Shown here piece after piece: positions 1 through 8,172 of a stretch of DNA of 43,528 bases (position 1 is its first letter; the number at the start of each line of letters is the position of its first letter). The notes under the pieces were generated by a model. It ran no database searches. It had not been told where the DNA came from and worked only from the letters and a program-made list of their open reading frames with translations. The stretch lies in NCBI RefSeq assembly GCF_022651205.1, contig NZ_JALCQI010000009.1, forward strand, positions 1 through 43,528. The letters run 5' to 3'. The translations under genes were made by a program, and so were the position numbers. The DNA is from Limosilactobacillus sp. GTDB taxonomy: Bacteria > Bacillota > Bacilli > Lactobacillales > Lactobacillaceae.

Positions 1-58
1 ATTTTATAAATCGGTTGAATACTATCGCCAAGTAGCTAAGGAGTTCTTTGAAAAGTAG
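1..58 (+). CDS. 3' end of an upstream gene (partial, unidentified)
   Basis: An open frame enters from the left edge (first full codon at base 2) and stops with TAG at 56-58. It gives an 18-residue tail ending RQVAKEFFEK. The next gene starts 10 bases later with its SD overlapping this stop, so the two are probably co-transcribed. Such an amphipathic Lys/Glu/aromatic tail would suit the C-terminal helix of a peptidase or amidohydrolase that often accompanies YfcC permeases, but that is only an inference. The tail is too short to name the family. Confidence 0.5.
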   Translation, partial: FYKSVEYYRQVAKEFFEK

Positions 59-67
59 GTGACTTTT

Positions 68-1582
68 ATGGGAGAAAAAATTCAAAAAAAGCATCATTTT
101 AAGATGCCCTCTGCCTTTACAATTCTATTTGGATTGATTATTCTAATTGCCGTATTAACCTGGATTGTCCCTGCAGGAGAATATAAGGTAAATAGTGCTG
201 GTAACATGATTTCTGGTACTTATCATCAGGTCGCAAGTCATCCTCAAGGTATTTGGGATGTCTTTATGGCACCAATTATTGGAATGATTGGTGATAAAGC
301 AACTACTGGAGCAATTGATATTGCATTGTTTATTCTTGTGATTGGTGGCTTCTTAGGTGTAGTTAATAAGACGGGTGCATTAGATGATGGGATCCGTTCA
401 ATTGTCGAAAATTCTAAGGGTCATGAAAAACGGTTAATTATCATTTTGACAATTATCTTTGCGATTGGTGGTTCAACTTATGGAATGGGTGAGGAAACTT
501 TAGCGTTCTTTCCTCTAATCGTTCCAATTATGATGGGTGTTGGTTATGATTCATTAGTTGCTGCTGGAATTATTTTATTAGGTACTCGGGTTGGTGACCT
601 GGCATCAACGGTTAACCCGTTTTCAACTGGGGTTGCTTCTGGAATTATAAAGATTTCACCGGGAGAAGGCCTTGGTTCACGGATTATTTTATTGATTATC
701 GTAACTGGGTTAACAATTGCCTTTGTAATTCACTATGCAGATAAAATTAAAAAAGATCCAACAAAATCATTGGTTTACCAGCAACGTGAGTCAGATATGA
801 AATTCTTTGAAGTTGCTAGGCGAAGCGGCCAACCCAAACCATTAACTAAAGTTCAAAAACATGTTCTTTGGGCGTTTGCGTTAACTTTTATTATTATGAT
901 TGTTGGCTTGGTTCCGTGGACTAGTATTAACAAGTCTTGGACATTTTTTGGAACCTTCACTAAATGGTTAACCCATATTCCATTTCTTGGTAATTTCTTA
1001 GGTGCTGATATGACCGCACTCGGTAGCTGGTATTTTAATGAAATTACGATGCTGTTTCTTTTCATGTCAGTAGTGATTATGTTCGTTGGTCACCTTAAAG
1101 AAGCTGAATTTATAGATTCGTTCATGAAAGGCATGGGAGAACTTCTAAATGTTGCAATTATTGTCGCTGTTGCTCGGGGAATTCAGGTTGTGATGAATAA
1201 TGGTAAAATTACGGGAACAATTCTCCATTGGGGCGAAATTTCCTTGGCTGGAATGCCCAAGGCAGTGTTTATTATTTTGGCATTCATTTTCTTTATTATT
1301 TTATCGTTCTTAATTCCATCGAGTTCAGGGTTAGCTGCGGCAACCATGGGAATCATGGGATCATTAGCTCATTTTGCTCATGTTGATGGGAGCGTTTTGG
1401 TAACTTCTTATCAAGCTGCCACAGGACTAATTACCGCAATTACACCTACTGCGGGGATGCTTGTTGGAGCTTTAGCATTATCACGAATTCCAATTACGAT
1501 CTACTGGAAATGGGTTTATAAGTTTATCCTCCTTCTCTTTTTAATAACCTGTGTTTACCTTGCAATCCTAACGGCACTCTAA
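68..1582 (+). CDS. YfcC-family membrane permease (DcuC/arginine-ornithine carrier superfamily)
   Basis: A 504-residue polytopic inner-membrane protein with about 12 hydrophobic segments. It opens with a short basic tail followed by FKMPSAFTILFGLI and the WIVPAGEY motif typical of the YfcC/ArcD-like branch of the C4-dicarboxylate carrier superfamily. The Gly-rich GGSTYGMGEET and GTRVGDLASTVNPF stretches and the late LIPSSSGLAAATMGIM segment are the conserved substrate-path regions. The ATG at 68 is preferred over GTG at 59 because AGGTGA (57-62) sits five bases upstream. The substrate cannot be read from sequence; family members are proposed to move amino acids, short peptides or carboxylates. 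It is probably co-transcribed with the gene ending at 58 and is followed by a strong terminator. Confidence 0.85.
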   Translation: MGEKIQKKHHFKMPSAFTILFGLIILIAVLTWIVPAGEYKVNSAGNMISGTYHQVASHPQGIWDVFMAPIIGMIGDKATTGAIDIALFILVIGGFLGVVNKTGALDDGIRSIVENSKGHEKRLIIILTIIFAIGGSTYGMGEETLAFFPLIVPIMMGVGYDSLVAAGIILLGTRVGDLASTVNPFSTGVASGIIKISPGEGLGSRIILLIIVTGLTIAFVIHYADKIKKDPTKSLVYQQRESDMKFFEVARRSGQPKPLTKVQKHVLWAFALTFIIMIVGLVPWTSINKSWTFFGTFTKWLTHIPFLGNFLGADMTALGSWYFNEITMLFLFMSVVIMFVGHLKEAEFIDSFMKGMGELLNVAIIVAVARGIQVVMNNGKITGTILHWGEISLAGMPKAVFIILAFIFFIILSFLIPSSSGLAAATMGIMGSLAHFAHVDGSVLVTSYQAATGLITAITPTAGMLVGALALSRIPITIYWKWVYKFILLLFLITCVYLAILTAL

Positions 1583-1587
1583 AAAGT

Positions 1588-1635
1588 AAGCAGGCAAGTG
1601 ATCGAATTAAGTGACGATCACTTGCCTGCTTTTAA
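1588..1635. terminator. Bidirectional intrinsic terminator between yfcC-like gene and aldo/keto reductase
   Basis: A perfect 17-bp inverted repeat (1588-1604 with 1615-1631, loop of 10) is flanked by TTTTAA on the plus side and by a T-rich run on the minus side. It can end both convergent transcripts. Confidence 0.9.
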
Positions 1636-1648
1636 TGAGCTCAAATTT

Positions 1649-2527
1649 CTAAAATTCGCCAGGTTTAGCAATATAGTCATCTCGGCCATTTGGGTTTCCT
1701 GACCACTTATACTTGTCATACCAAATCGAATGCTTTTCTTCATCTAGCATTGCGATTGCTTCCATTTCATCGGCATCCAGTTCAAAGTCATAAACATTGC
1801 GGTTTTCTTGCATCCGTTCTTCGTGAACTGACTTTGGAATAACGATGAAGCCTTGTTGAAGCTCCCAACGAAGGATTACTTGCGCTGGGGATTTCTCATG
1901 TTTCTTCGCAATCTTACTGATTACCGGATTGCTCAGTGATTGACCATTACCTAGTGGTGACCAGGCCTCTAATTGAATATGGTGGTCTTGACAGAAGGCA
2001 ACGGTTTCCGGTTGGTGAATGTGTGGGTTGAATTCAATTTGGTTAATCATTGGCATAATCTTAGCATGATCCATCAAATCTTTAAGGTGTTCAACGTCAA
2101 AGTTACAAACCCCAATTGCTCGCGCCTGTCCGTCATTATAAATTGCTTCCAGTGCCCGCCAACTTTCAATGTATTTATTGAATACGGGCCAGTGAAGCAA
2201 GAGGAGATCGACATGATCAGTTCCGAGTTTCTTTAATTGCCCATTAAAGGCATTTCGGAGTTGATCGAAGTTCCCTTGGTCTCCGTTAAAAATCTTGGTA
2301 GTAAGAAAAATTTGCTTCCGGTCAATTCCTGATTCTTTAATTCCTTGACCTACTTGTTCTTCGTTTCCGTACTGTTTAGCGGTATCAATTAGTCGATAAT
2401 TATTTTTGATTGCGTTAGCAACGGTTTTGGCCGTTTGATTAAATGGAATCTTCCAAACACCGAAACCGATTTGTGGCATTTCAACCCCATTACTTAGTTT
2501 GATTAATTTTTGTTGATTTTTATTCAA
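1649..2527 (-). CDS. Aldo/keto reductase (2,5-diketo-gluconate reductase-like)
   Basis: A 292-residue cytosolic NADPH-dependent carbonyl reductase of the AKR superfamily. The full catalytic tetrad is visible: D48 and Y53 in LIDTAKQYGNE, K78 in LTTKIF and H112 in LLLHWPV. The cofactor-binding IPKSVHEERMQEN segment lies near the C terminus. Length and a complete (alpha/beta)8 pattern match the family. It starts at TTG 2527, with AAGGTGA six bases upstream. The protein ends IAKPGEF. The physiological substrate (methylglyoxal, sugar aldehydes and keto acids are common) cannot be assigned. It reads convergently to the permease and shares its terminator. Confidence 0.92.
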   Translation of the reverse strand: MNKNQQKLIKLSNGVEMPQIGFGVWKIPFNQTAKTVANAIKNNYRLIDTAKQYGNEEQVGQGIKESGIDRKQIFLTTKIFNGDQGNFDQLRNAFNGQLKKLGTDHVDLLLLHWPVFNKYIESWRALEAIYNDGQARAIGVCNFDVEHLKDLMDHAKIMPMINQIEFNPHIHQPETVAFCQDHHIQLEAWSPLGNGQSLSNPVISKIAKKHEKSPAQVILRWELQQGFIVIPKSVHEERMQENRNVYDFELDADEMEAIAMLDEEKHSIWYDKYKWSGNPNGRDDYIAKPGEF

Positions 2528-2600
2528 CAGTTTTCACCTTCTTAAATTAATTTTAGCAGTAATCGTTCTGGGTGACGCAGTTGAATTATATTTAATTGGT

Positions 2601-3008
2601 TTATTTCCAGTGATAATTCGTTTGAGTAGGTTTCTTAATTCCAATTAACTTCTTATTGTGTTTGACTTCAATTGTCACTGGACGTTTATCATTATTCGGT
2701 TGGATAGACCTAGTAAGGGCATAGGCTTGATTACTAATACTAGACTTATCGTTTTTTGTCATTTTCTGAAAACCTGGCTTGACCCGAATAATAATTGTTT
2801 TACGATCCCGATAATAAATCTTCTGAATATATTTTGCATAATCATAATTTCCTGGATCACTGTCGGCATAACTTTGGTGGTCACCAAGGTCTTCAGCAAG
2901 TCGCTGATTAATACTTCGTAAAGGTTGCTGCTTAGCATTTGCATTGCTAATGTTTAGGGCTAGACTAAAGAATAGGATTAACAAAATAACGAACGATTTT
3001 TTATACAT
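2601..3008 (-). CDS. Small secreted protein of unknown function
   Basis: A 135-residue product with a clear Sec signal peptide: MYKK, then a hydrophobic core of about 17 residues (SFVILLILFFSLALNIS), then NANA-KQ as a likely signal peptidase I site near residue 25. No lipobox Cys or LPXTG anchor is present, so the mature chain of about 110 residues should be released or loosely wall-associated. It is basic and rich in Lys, Asn and Gln, with an alternating strand-like stretch KTIIIRVKPGFQKM. The ATG is preceded by AAGGAG at good spacing. I do not recognise the family. The next gene downstream is the aldo/keto reductase, 73 bases away. Confidence 0.75.
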   Translation of the reverse strand: MYKKSFVILLILFFSLALNISNANAKQQPLRSINQRLAEDLGDHQSYADSDPGNYDYAKYIQKIYYRDRKTIIIRVKPGFQKMTKNDKSSISNQAYALTRSIQPNNDKRPVTIEVKHNKKLIGIKKPTQTNYHWK

Positions 3009-3057
3009 AATGGACTCCTTGATAGTTTAGAACTGAGGAAGGTTTGAGGTGCTCTTA

Positions 3058-4113
3058 ATGGAAGATAAATTAATGGTTTCTAAGATAACAACTGAAGTAG
3101 TCGAGGTCCCGCTGGAGCGACCATTCGTCACTCATCTTCACACGGTTAACGCAATTCATGCGGTTAAAGTGAAGGTCATCCTGAAAAACGGAATGACAGG
3201 CATAGGTGCAGCAACTCCCAACGAAGTAGTTACTGGTGATAATATTGATACTCTTAAATTAATTATTGAAGAAGTAATTACACCACGACTGATCGGGGCT
3301 TCCTTAGCCAATATTGAACCTCTGATGAAACAGTTGCATGATTCAGTAGTAGCGAACGGACCGGCGAAGGCTGCAATTGATATTGCAATCTATGATCTTT
3401 TAACTCAAATTTACCATGTTTCACTTAATCATTTGCTTGGTGGTAGTAAGCAGTCAATGGCGACCGACTATACTATCAGTATTGGTAAACCGGCTGAAAT
3501 GGTCGAGCAGGCGAAGAAGACGGTTCAGCGAGGATTCACTGCACTAAAGATTAAACTTGGCGATCATTCCATTGATGAAGATGTAGCGAGTGTTAAACAA
3601 ATTGCACAAGCGGTTGGACCGGATGTGGCGCTCCGTCTTGATGTTAATCAAGGTTGGAACTATAAGCAAGCTTTACGAGCTTTCAAAATGCTAACTGATG
3701 CCGAGTTAAACCTTGATTTTATCGAACAACCGCTGCCGGCAAATCAAATACGTGATTTAGCTTTACTTCGGCAGCAGTCGGCTATTCCACTAATGCTGGA
3801 TGAGAGCGTATTTACACCAGCGGATGCCTTGCGAGTGATTAAAGCCAGAGCAGCAGACTATGTCAATATTAAACTGATGAAATGTGGTGGGATCTATGAA
3901 GCAACTAAGATTAATCAACTATGTGAAAGTGCAAGGATTCCGTGCATGGTTGGGAGTATGATTGAAGCTCCTGAAAGCATTGCCGCTGCGGCAGCTTTTG
4001 CTAATGCTCATGCCAATATTCACTTTATTGATCTCGATTCGGTTTATATGATTAAGCGTGATCTCGATCTTGGCCATCTGAAACGGGTTGGTACCCATTT
4101 GTGGCACGCATAG
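3058..4113 (+). CDS. Dipeptide epimerase (L-Ala-D/L-Glu epimerase-like, enolase superfamily)
   Basis: A 351-residue member of the muconate lactonizing/enolase superfamily. Members with this pattern epimerise dipeptides, classically L-Ala-D-Glu from peptidoglycan turnover. The acid/base lysine pair is seen as K164 and K166 in TALKIKLG, the metal ligands as D195 (LRLDVNQGW), E223 (DFIEQPLP) and D248 (LMLDES), and the second catalytic lysine as K272 (VNIKLMKCGG). The C-terminal DLDSVYMI is also typical. ATG 3058 is chosen because GAGGT (3046-3050) lies seven bases upstream; GTG 3049 and ATG 3073 are alternatives. It is divergent from the secreted protein gene with only 49 bases between them, so promoters overlap. 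The exact dipeptide specificity is inferred, not shown. Confidence 0.88.
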   Translation: MEDKLMVSKITTEVVEVPLERPFVTHLHTVNAIHAVKVKVILKNGMTGIGAATPNEVVTGDNIDTLKLIIEEVITPRLIGASLANIEPLMKQLHDSVVANGPAKAAIDIAIYDLLTQIYHVSLNHLLGGSKQSMATDYTISIGKPAEMVEQAKKTVQRGFTALKIKLGDHSIDEDVASVKQIAQAVGPDVALRLDVNQGWNYKQALRAFKMLTDAELNLDFIEQPLPANQIRDLALLRQQSAIPLMLDESVFTPADALRVIKARAADYVNIKLMKCGGIYEATKINQLCESARIPCMVGSMIEAPESIAAAAAFANAHANIHFIDLDSVYMIKRDLDLGHLKRVGTHLWHA

Positions 4114-4120
4114 CTTTTAG

Positions 4121-4150
4121 TTCACATATTGCATTTAAATTCGTTATAAT
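4121..4150 (+). promoter_or_regulatory. Sigma-A promoter for RNase H-mvaS
   Basis: TTCACA (4121-4126), an 18-base spacer and a perfect TATAAT (4145-4150). It lies eight bases after the epimerase stop and 28 bases before the RNase H start. Confidence 0.75.
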
Positions 4151-4177
4151 AAATGTATTACTTTTTTGAGGTTAGAC

Positions 4178-4858
4178 ATGAGTAAAGTATACGCAGTTAA
4201 GAAGGGGCGTCATCCGGGAATCTATCTTACCTGGCCGGAATGTCAGCAAGAAATTAATGGTTATTCGGGAGCGGTATATAAAAGCTTTTCTAGTAAGTCA
4301 TCGGCTAAGAAGTGGCTGTCTGGAGAAGATCAGGACCAAATGGAAGATCATCCTGAGCAGCCAAATGATTCAGACGCCATTTACTTATATACAGATGGCG
4401 GTTCCCGGAATCATGGTAATAAGCTGGGGCAGCATGTTAAGCAGACGGATAAGGCTGCTTGGGCATTACTGATCAGTAAGAATGGACAGCAGTTTACCAA
4501 GACTGGTGGCGAATTTGGCGCGACAAATAACCGAATGGAATTAATGGCACTCCGGAATGCGCTTCGCATTTTATTGAAGAACCGGAAGCAGGAAGAGCCA
4601 ATTGTCGCCACCCTTGACTCGCACTATGTTCTGGATCCAATCATGAAAAATTGGTTGAATGGTTGGCAGCGTCGGGGTTGGAAAACAAGTTCAGGTTCAC
4701 CGGTTGCTAATCGGGAGCTATGGCAAGAGGTTGTGAAATTATTGCCACAATTTAAGCAGCTAAGGTTTCAATGGACCAAGGGCCACGCTAACAACCAGGG
4801 AAATGTTATTGTTGATCACTTATTGAATCAAACAATGGATCAAATGGAGGAAGAGTAA
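4178..4858 (+). CDS. rnhA: Ribonuclease HI with N-terminal viroplasmin-like RNA/DNA-hybrid-binding domain
   Basis: A 226-residue enzyme that cuts the RNA strand of RNA-DNA hybrids. The N-terminal 50 residues (KVYAVKKGRHPGIY, then YKSFSSKSSAKKWL) form the small caulimovirus-viroplasmin/HBD-like domain seen in eukaryotic RNase H1 and several Firmicutes. The catalytic domain follows with acidic residues D73 (YTDGG), E121 (NNRMEL), D147 (TLDSHY) and D213, plus the His in TKGHANN. The usual Glu of the GNExxD motif is Val here (GNVIVD), which is outside the metal-binding set. ATG 4178 has GAGGT nine bases upstream. Its TAA overlaps the ATG of mvaS (TAATG), implying translational coupling. Confidence 0.9.
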   Translation: MSKVYAVKKGRHPGIYLTWPECQQEINGYSGAVYKSFSSKSSAKKWLSGEDQDQMEDHPEQPNDSDAIYLYTDGGSRNHGNKLGQHVKQTDKAAWALLISKNGQQFTKTGGEFGATNNRMELMALRNALRILLKNRKQEEPIVATLDSHYVLDPIMKNWLNGWQRRGWKTSSGSPVANRELWQEVVKLLPQFKQLRFQWTKGHANNQGNVIVDHLLNQTMDQMEEE

Positions 4859-6018
4859 TGAAAATCGGAATTGATAAGATGGCATTTGCAACTACTGACG
4901 AATATATTGATTTGCGCGAGTTAGCTCGTGAACGGGGTGATGAGCCAGATAAGTATACAATTGGGATTGGTCAGGATCGTCAAGCTGTTGTTCCGCCAAC
5001 TCAAGATATTGTCACTTTGGGGGCAACGGCAGCTAAGAAACTCTTATCGGAAGATGACAAAAAGCATGTTTCTACCGTAATTGTTGCTACTGAATCAGGG
5101 ATTGATAATTCCAAGGCAAGCGCCATTTATATAAAACACCTTTTGGGCCTTGATGATTTTACCCGTGCGGTTGAGCTAAAGGAAGCTTGTTATTCAGCGA
5201 CGGCAGGGATTCAGTTTGCTAAGGGATTAGTAGCAATGGATCCGCAGTCGACTGTTTTAGTAATTGCGGCCGATATTGCTCGCTATGGTTTGAAAACACC
5301 GGGCGAGGTTACTCAAGGGGCTGGGGCAGTTGCAATGTTGATTTCTGCTGATCCTCATGTCTTGGCTCTTGAAGATACTACGGTTTCATATACAAAGGAT
5401 GTTATGGACTTTTGGCGGCCGCTTTACGCGACTGAAGCACATGTAGATGGTAAGTACTCAACTAATGTTTACATTGACTTCTTCCTTCAGTGTTGGCAAC
5501 GCTATCAGCAAATGACTGGGCGACAACTTGACGATTTTGCAGCCTTAACATTCCACTTACCATTTACAAAAATGGGAAAGAAGGCACTGGAAGCACTACT
5601 TAAGGACAATCAATCACCAGTTGCCGATAAAATGCGTGAGCAGCTGACTGCAAGTCAAAAGTACTGTCGTGAGGTAGGAAATCTCTATACTGGTTCGCTT
5701 TACCTTGGAGTAATGTCATTGTTGCAAAATGGTCAGGTTAATCCCGGAGAGCGGCTTGGTCTCTTTAGTTACGGTTCCGGAGCAGAAGGAGAATTTTACA
5801 GTGGTATTCTCCAACCTCACTTTAAAGAGTACTTGAGTGGCGTTATGGATGATCTCGCAAAGCGCCATCAGGTTTCGATTGCGGAATATGAGAAGCAGTT
5901 TAGTTCACAGCTGGGGATGAATTCAGATGATGTTGAGTTAGATTGGCAAGCGGATCCTGCACCGTTTGTATTGAAAGGACAGAAAGAACACCAACGGATT
6001 TATCAAGAAAAGAAATAA
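4858..6018 (+). CDS. mvaS: Hydroxymethylglutaryl-CoA synthase
   Basis: A 386-residue enzyme that condenses acetyl-CoA with acetoacetyl-CoA to HMG-CoA, the committed entry to the mevalonate route used by lactobacilli for isoprenoid (undecaprenyl) synthesis. All three catalytic residues fall at the positions known for bacterial MvaS: E79 (ATESGID), C111 (KEACYSA) and H233 (TFHLPFTK). Length is normal. It starts inside the stop of the RNase H gene with GGAGGAAG just upstream, and the 4121 promoter serves both. Its product eventually feeds UppS, encoded at 14032 in this window. Confidence 0.97.
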   Translation: MKIGIDKMAFATTDEYIDLRELARERGDEPDKYTIGIGQDRQAVVPPTQDIVTLGATAAKKLLSEDDKKHVSTVIVATESGIDNSKASAIYIKHLLGLDDFTRAVELKEACYSATAGIQFAKGLVAMDPQSTVLVIAADIARYGLKTPGEVTQGAGAVAMLISADPHVLALEDTTVSYTKDVMDFWRPLYATEAHVDGKYSTNVYIDFFLQCWQRYQQMTGRQLDDFAALTFHLPFTKMGKKALEALLKDNQSPVADKMREQLTASQKYCREVGNLYTGSLYLGVMSLLQNGQVNPGERLGLFSYGSGAEGEFYSGILQPHFKEYLSGVMDDLAKRHQVSIAEYEKQFSSQLGMNSDDVELDWQADPAPFVLKGQKEHQRIYQEKK

Positions 6019-6021
6019 AAG

Positions 6022-6030
6022 TGTTATAAT
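6022..6030 (+). promoter_or_regulatory. Extended -10 promoter for the TPP-riboswitch transcript
   Basis: TGTTATAAT (6022-6030) is an extended -10 with a perfect TATAAT hexamer. No good -35 is visible upstream. Transcription would begin just before the riboswitch aptamer. Confidence 0.6.
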
Positions 6031-6040
6031 ATAATTAACA

Positions 6041-6130
6041 TGAACGGGGAGCTTGTATAACAGGCTGAGAGGAAGATGTGATCTTCGACCCATGGGACCT
6101 GATTTGGATAATGCCAACGGAGGGAATTCA
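6041..6130 (+). promoter_or_regulatory. TPP riboswitch (THI box) aptamer
   Basis: The conserved THI-box blocks are all present in order: GGGGAGC (6046-6052), GGCTGAGAG (6063-6071), a variable hairpin GGAAGATGTGATCTTC, GACCC (6077-6081), ACCTGAT (6087-6093), GGATAATGCC (6096-6105) and GGAGGGA (6119-6125). TGAA (6041-6044) can pair with TTCA (6127-6130) to close P1. Thiamin pyrophosphate binding should stabilise P1 and favour the following terminator, shutting off the transporter gene when the vitamin is plentiful. Confidence 0.96.
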
Positions 6131-6142
6131 ATTAAGAATTTT

Positions 6143-6176
6143 AAAATCGATCAGGTAAGTGCCTGGTCGATTTTTC
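6143..6176 (+). terminator. Riboswitch expression-platform terminator
   Basis: A 13-bp stem with one G-U pair (6143-6155 with 6162-6174, loop of six) is followed by a T-run. It lies 12 bases after the aptamer and upstream of the transporter start. Confidence 0.93.
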
Positions 6177-6223
6177 TTTATCAGGATCAAGTTTCGCTAA
6201 TCAAGAAAAGGATGGTGGAACTG

Positions 6224-7384
6224 ATGCAGCATAAGACATCACTGATAGAAAATGGAATGATTTGGTGTGGTGCGGGAATATCGATCGCAGAAATTCTGAC
6301 AGGAACTTACTTAGCACCACTTGGGATGACCACGGGAATAGCAGCCATTATTTTAGGTCATTTGATTGGCTGTGGACTACTTTTCCTCGCTGGAATAATT
6401 GGCGGTCAGTTGCGGATTAGTGCGATGGAATCGGTAAAAATCAGTTTTGGTCAATTTGGTGGAATCTTCTTTGCCAGTTTGAATGTTTTGCAACTAATTG
6501 GCTGGACGGGAATCATGATTTGTGACGGCTCACTTGCGGCGAACGGGCTTTGGAAATTAGGTCGACCATTATGGTGTGGTTTGATCGGATTTTTTATTAT
6601 AGTGTGGTTAATTATTGGGATCCGTCGTTTAAAATGGTTGAATACGGTTGCTTTAACTGCGTTATTACTTTTGACGATTTGGCTGTGTTACTTAATATTT
6701 GCGGAGCCACATGTCAATAGTCATTTGGAGACGTTATCATTTGGTCAAGGATTAGAATTGGCCGTTTCGATGCCCCTATCCTGGCTTCCTTTAATTTCTG
6801 ATTATACTTCGGTTGCCCAAAAGCCAGTCCAAGCGAGTGTGGTTAGTGCGATTACTTATGGTGTTATTAGCTGTTGGATGGCAATTGTTGGTCTTGGTTC
6901 AACTCTATTAACCGGTCAAACAGATATTGCCCAAATAATGGTTGGTGCCGGTGTTGGAATTAGTGGTTTGGTTATTGTCCTTCTGTCAACAGTCACTACA
7001 ACATTTATGGATGCCTACTCTGCGGGAGTATCAGCACAAACATTAAAGGTTAAGTGGTCTTCACGCTTAACAGCAATTGTTGTAACTATTATTGGAAGCC
7101 TTGGTGCAATCATTTTGCCAATGGATAATTTTAGTAACTTTCTTTACATCATTAGTTCAGTCTTTACCCCAATGATTGCGATTCAGATAATGGATCGATT
7201 TGTCCTTCAGCTTAATAATAGTGGTCATTGGATTAGTTGGAACCATTTTGCTTTATGGTTAGTTGGCTTCATCGTTTATCGTTGTTTGATGTTAATTGAT
7301 CTCCCTGTAGGAAATACATTGCCTGATATTTTGATCATGATGCTTTTGGTATGGTTAGCTGACCACAAAAAGGAGCAGAAATGA
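6224..7384 (+). CDS. cytX: CytX-type hydroxymethylpyrimidine/thiamine-precursor permease (NCS1 family)
   Basis: A membrane transporter of 386 residues in the cytosine/purine (NCS1) permease family. The N-terminal NGMIWCGAGISIAEILTG, GHLIGCGLLFLAGIIGG and GWTGIMI segments match the CytX branch thought to import hydroxymethylpyrimidine. About 12 transmembrane segments are apparent. The open frame extends back to 6053, but that region is the riboswitch and terminator; ATG 6224 with GGTGG (6214-6218) is the credible start (ATG 6212 is an alternative). TPP control strongly supports a role in thiamine salvage. No thiamine biosynthesis genes are nearby, so substrate could also be thiamine itself or a breakdown product. 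Confidence 0.88.
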   Translation: MQHKTSLIENGMIWCGAGISIAEILTGTYLAPLGMTTGIAAIILGHLIGCGLLFLAGIIGGQLRISAMESVKISFGQFGGIFFASLNVLQLIGWTGIMICDGSLAANGLWKLGRPLWCGLIGFFIIVWLIIGIRRLKWLNTVALTALLLLTIWLCYLIFAEPHVNSHLETLSFGQGLELAVSMPLSWLPLISDYTSVAQKPVQASVVSAITYGVISCWMAIVGLGSTLLTGQTDIAQIMVGAGVGISGLVIVLLSTVTTTFMDAYSAGVSAQTLKVKWSSRLTAIVVTIIGSLGAIILPMDNFSNFLYIISSVFTPMIAIQIMDRFVLQLNNSGHWISWNHFALWLVGFIVYRCLMLIDLPVGNTLPDILIMMLLVWLADHKKEQK

Positions 7385-7411
7385 ACAAGATCGTTAGTTC
7401 ATTTCTGCTCC
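7367..7411 (-). terminator. lexA terminator embedded in the 3' end of cytX
   Basis: A perfect 15-bp inverted repeat (7372-7386 with 7397-7411) is followed on the minus strand by TTTTT (7371-7367). It spans the cytX stop codon. On the plus strand there is no T-run, so it is a weak terminator for cytX at best. Confidence 0.8.
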
Positions 7412-7440
7412 TGATAGAGGACTGGGATTATAAAGATATT

Positions 7441-8073
7441 TTAGAAAATATGATCACGGTAGAGACCGATAACCTTGCCAAGGATGGTAACATTATCTAA
7501 ATAAATTGGGGCCATTGTATCGTTTTCTGGTTGAAGACGGTAACGCTTGTTTTCGGGTTCCTTATAGAATCGCTTGCAGGTTGCTTCATTATCGTTGGTC
7601 ATTGCAATTACGATTTCGCCATCCTTAGCGGTTGATTGCTTCCGGACAATTACATCATCGCCGTCTAGAATACCAGCCTTGATCATACTAGTACCGTGAA
7701 TTTTCAGCATAAATAAACCAGAAGCATCCTTGATGGAAGGCGGAAGGGGAAAGTAGTCGGTAGTGTCTTGAACGGCCAGAATTGGTTGACCAGCAGTAAC
7801 TACCCCGACCATCGGGATCTCTTTTTGCTCTGGTTCGATACCAAGGAGATCGAGGCCTTGCTTAGTAATTTCAAGTGCTCGTGGTTTGGAAGGATCCTTT
7901 TCCAGGTAACCCTCTTTAATTAGATTATTTAAGTGTGAATGGACCGTTGAAGTGGATGAGAGACCAACAGTACCACAGATTTCACGAACTGTTGGTGGAT
8001 AACCATGATCCTTAACATGTTTGTAGATACAACTTAATACCGCAATTTGTTTTTGGCTTGCTGCTTTTGCCAT
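7441..8073 (-). CDS. lexA: LexA SOS repressor
   Basis: A 210-residue repressor-protease. An N-terminal winged-helix DNA-binding domain (about residues 1-70, with [18 protein letters not shown] as recognition region) is joined to a C-terminal S24 domain. The self-cleavage site is A94-G95 (VVTAGQP), the nucleophile S129 (HGTSM) and the general base K167 (ATCKRF). RecA filaments would trigger cleavage after DNA damage. ATG 8073 has GAGGTG nine bases upstream. A LexA box overlaps its own promoter, so it is self-repressed. It is divergent from ynzC, as part of the conserved lexA-ynzC neighbourhood of Firmicutes. Confidence 0.97.
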   Translation of the reverse strand: MAKAASQKQIAVLSCIYKHVKDHGYPPTVREICGTVGLSSTSTVHSHLNNLIKEGYLEKDPSKPRALEITKQGLDLLGIEPEQKEIPMVGVVTAGQPILAVQDTTDYFPLPPSIKDASGLFMLKIHGTSMIKAGILDGDDVIVRKQSTAKDGEIVIAMTNDNEATCKRFYKEPENKRYRLQPENDTMAPIYLDNVTILGKVIGLYRDHIF

Positions 8074-8107
8074 CTTGACACCTCATTTGGCTATTAATAT
8101 TAATCTT

Positions 8108-8136
8108 AGAATACCATAGTAGGATCCACATTTCAA
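8108..8136 (-). promoter_or_regulatory. lexA promoter
   Basis: Read on the minus strand: TTGAAA (8136-8131), a 17-base spacer and TATTCT (8113-8108). The -35 overlaps the LexA box by three bases. Confidence 0.8.
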
Positions 8137-8147
8137 ACGTACGTTCG
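8134..8147 (-). promoter_or_regulatory. LexA (SOS) box
   Basis: On the minus strand the site reads CGAACGTACGTTTG. This matches the Gram-positive consensus CGAACRNRYGTTYC at 13 of 14 positions. It covers the edge of the lexA -35, so bound LexA should block RNA polymerase. Confidence 0.88.
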
Positions 8148-8172
8148 CGAAAATGAACATTTAGTGAATATC

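Noticed and set aside
6053-6223. N-terminal extension of the CytX frame
   Set aside because: This sequence is the TPP aptamer and its terminator, and the conserved permease sequence begins at 6224.
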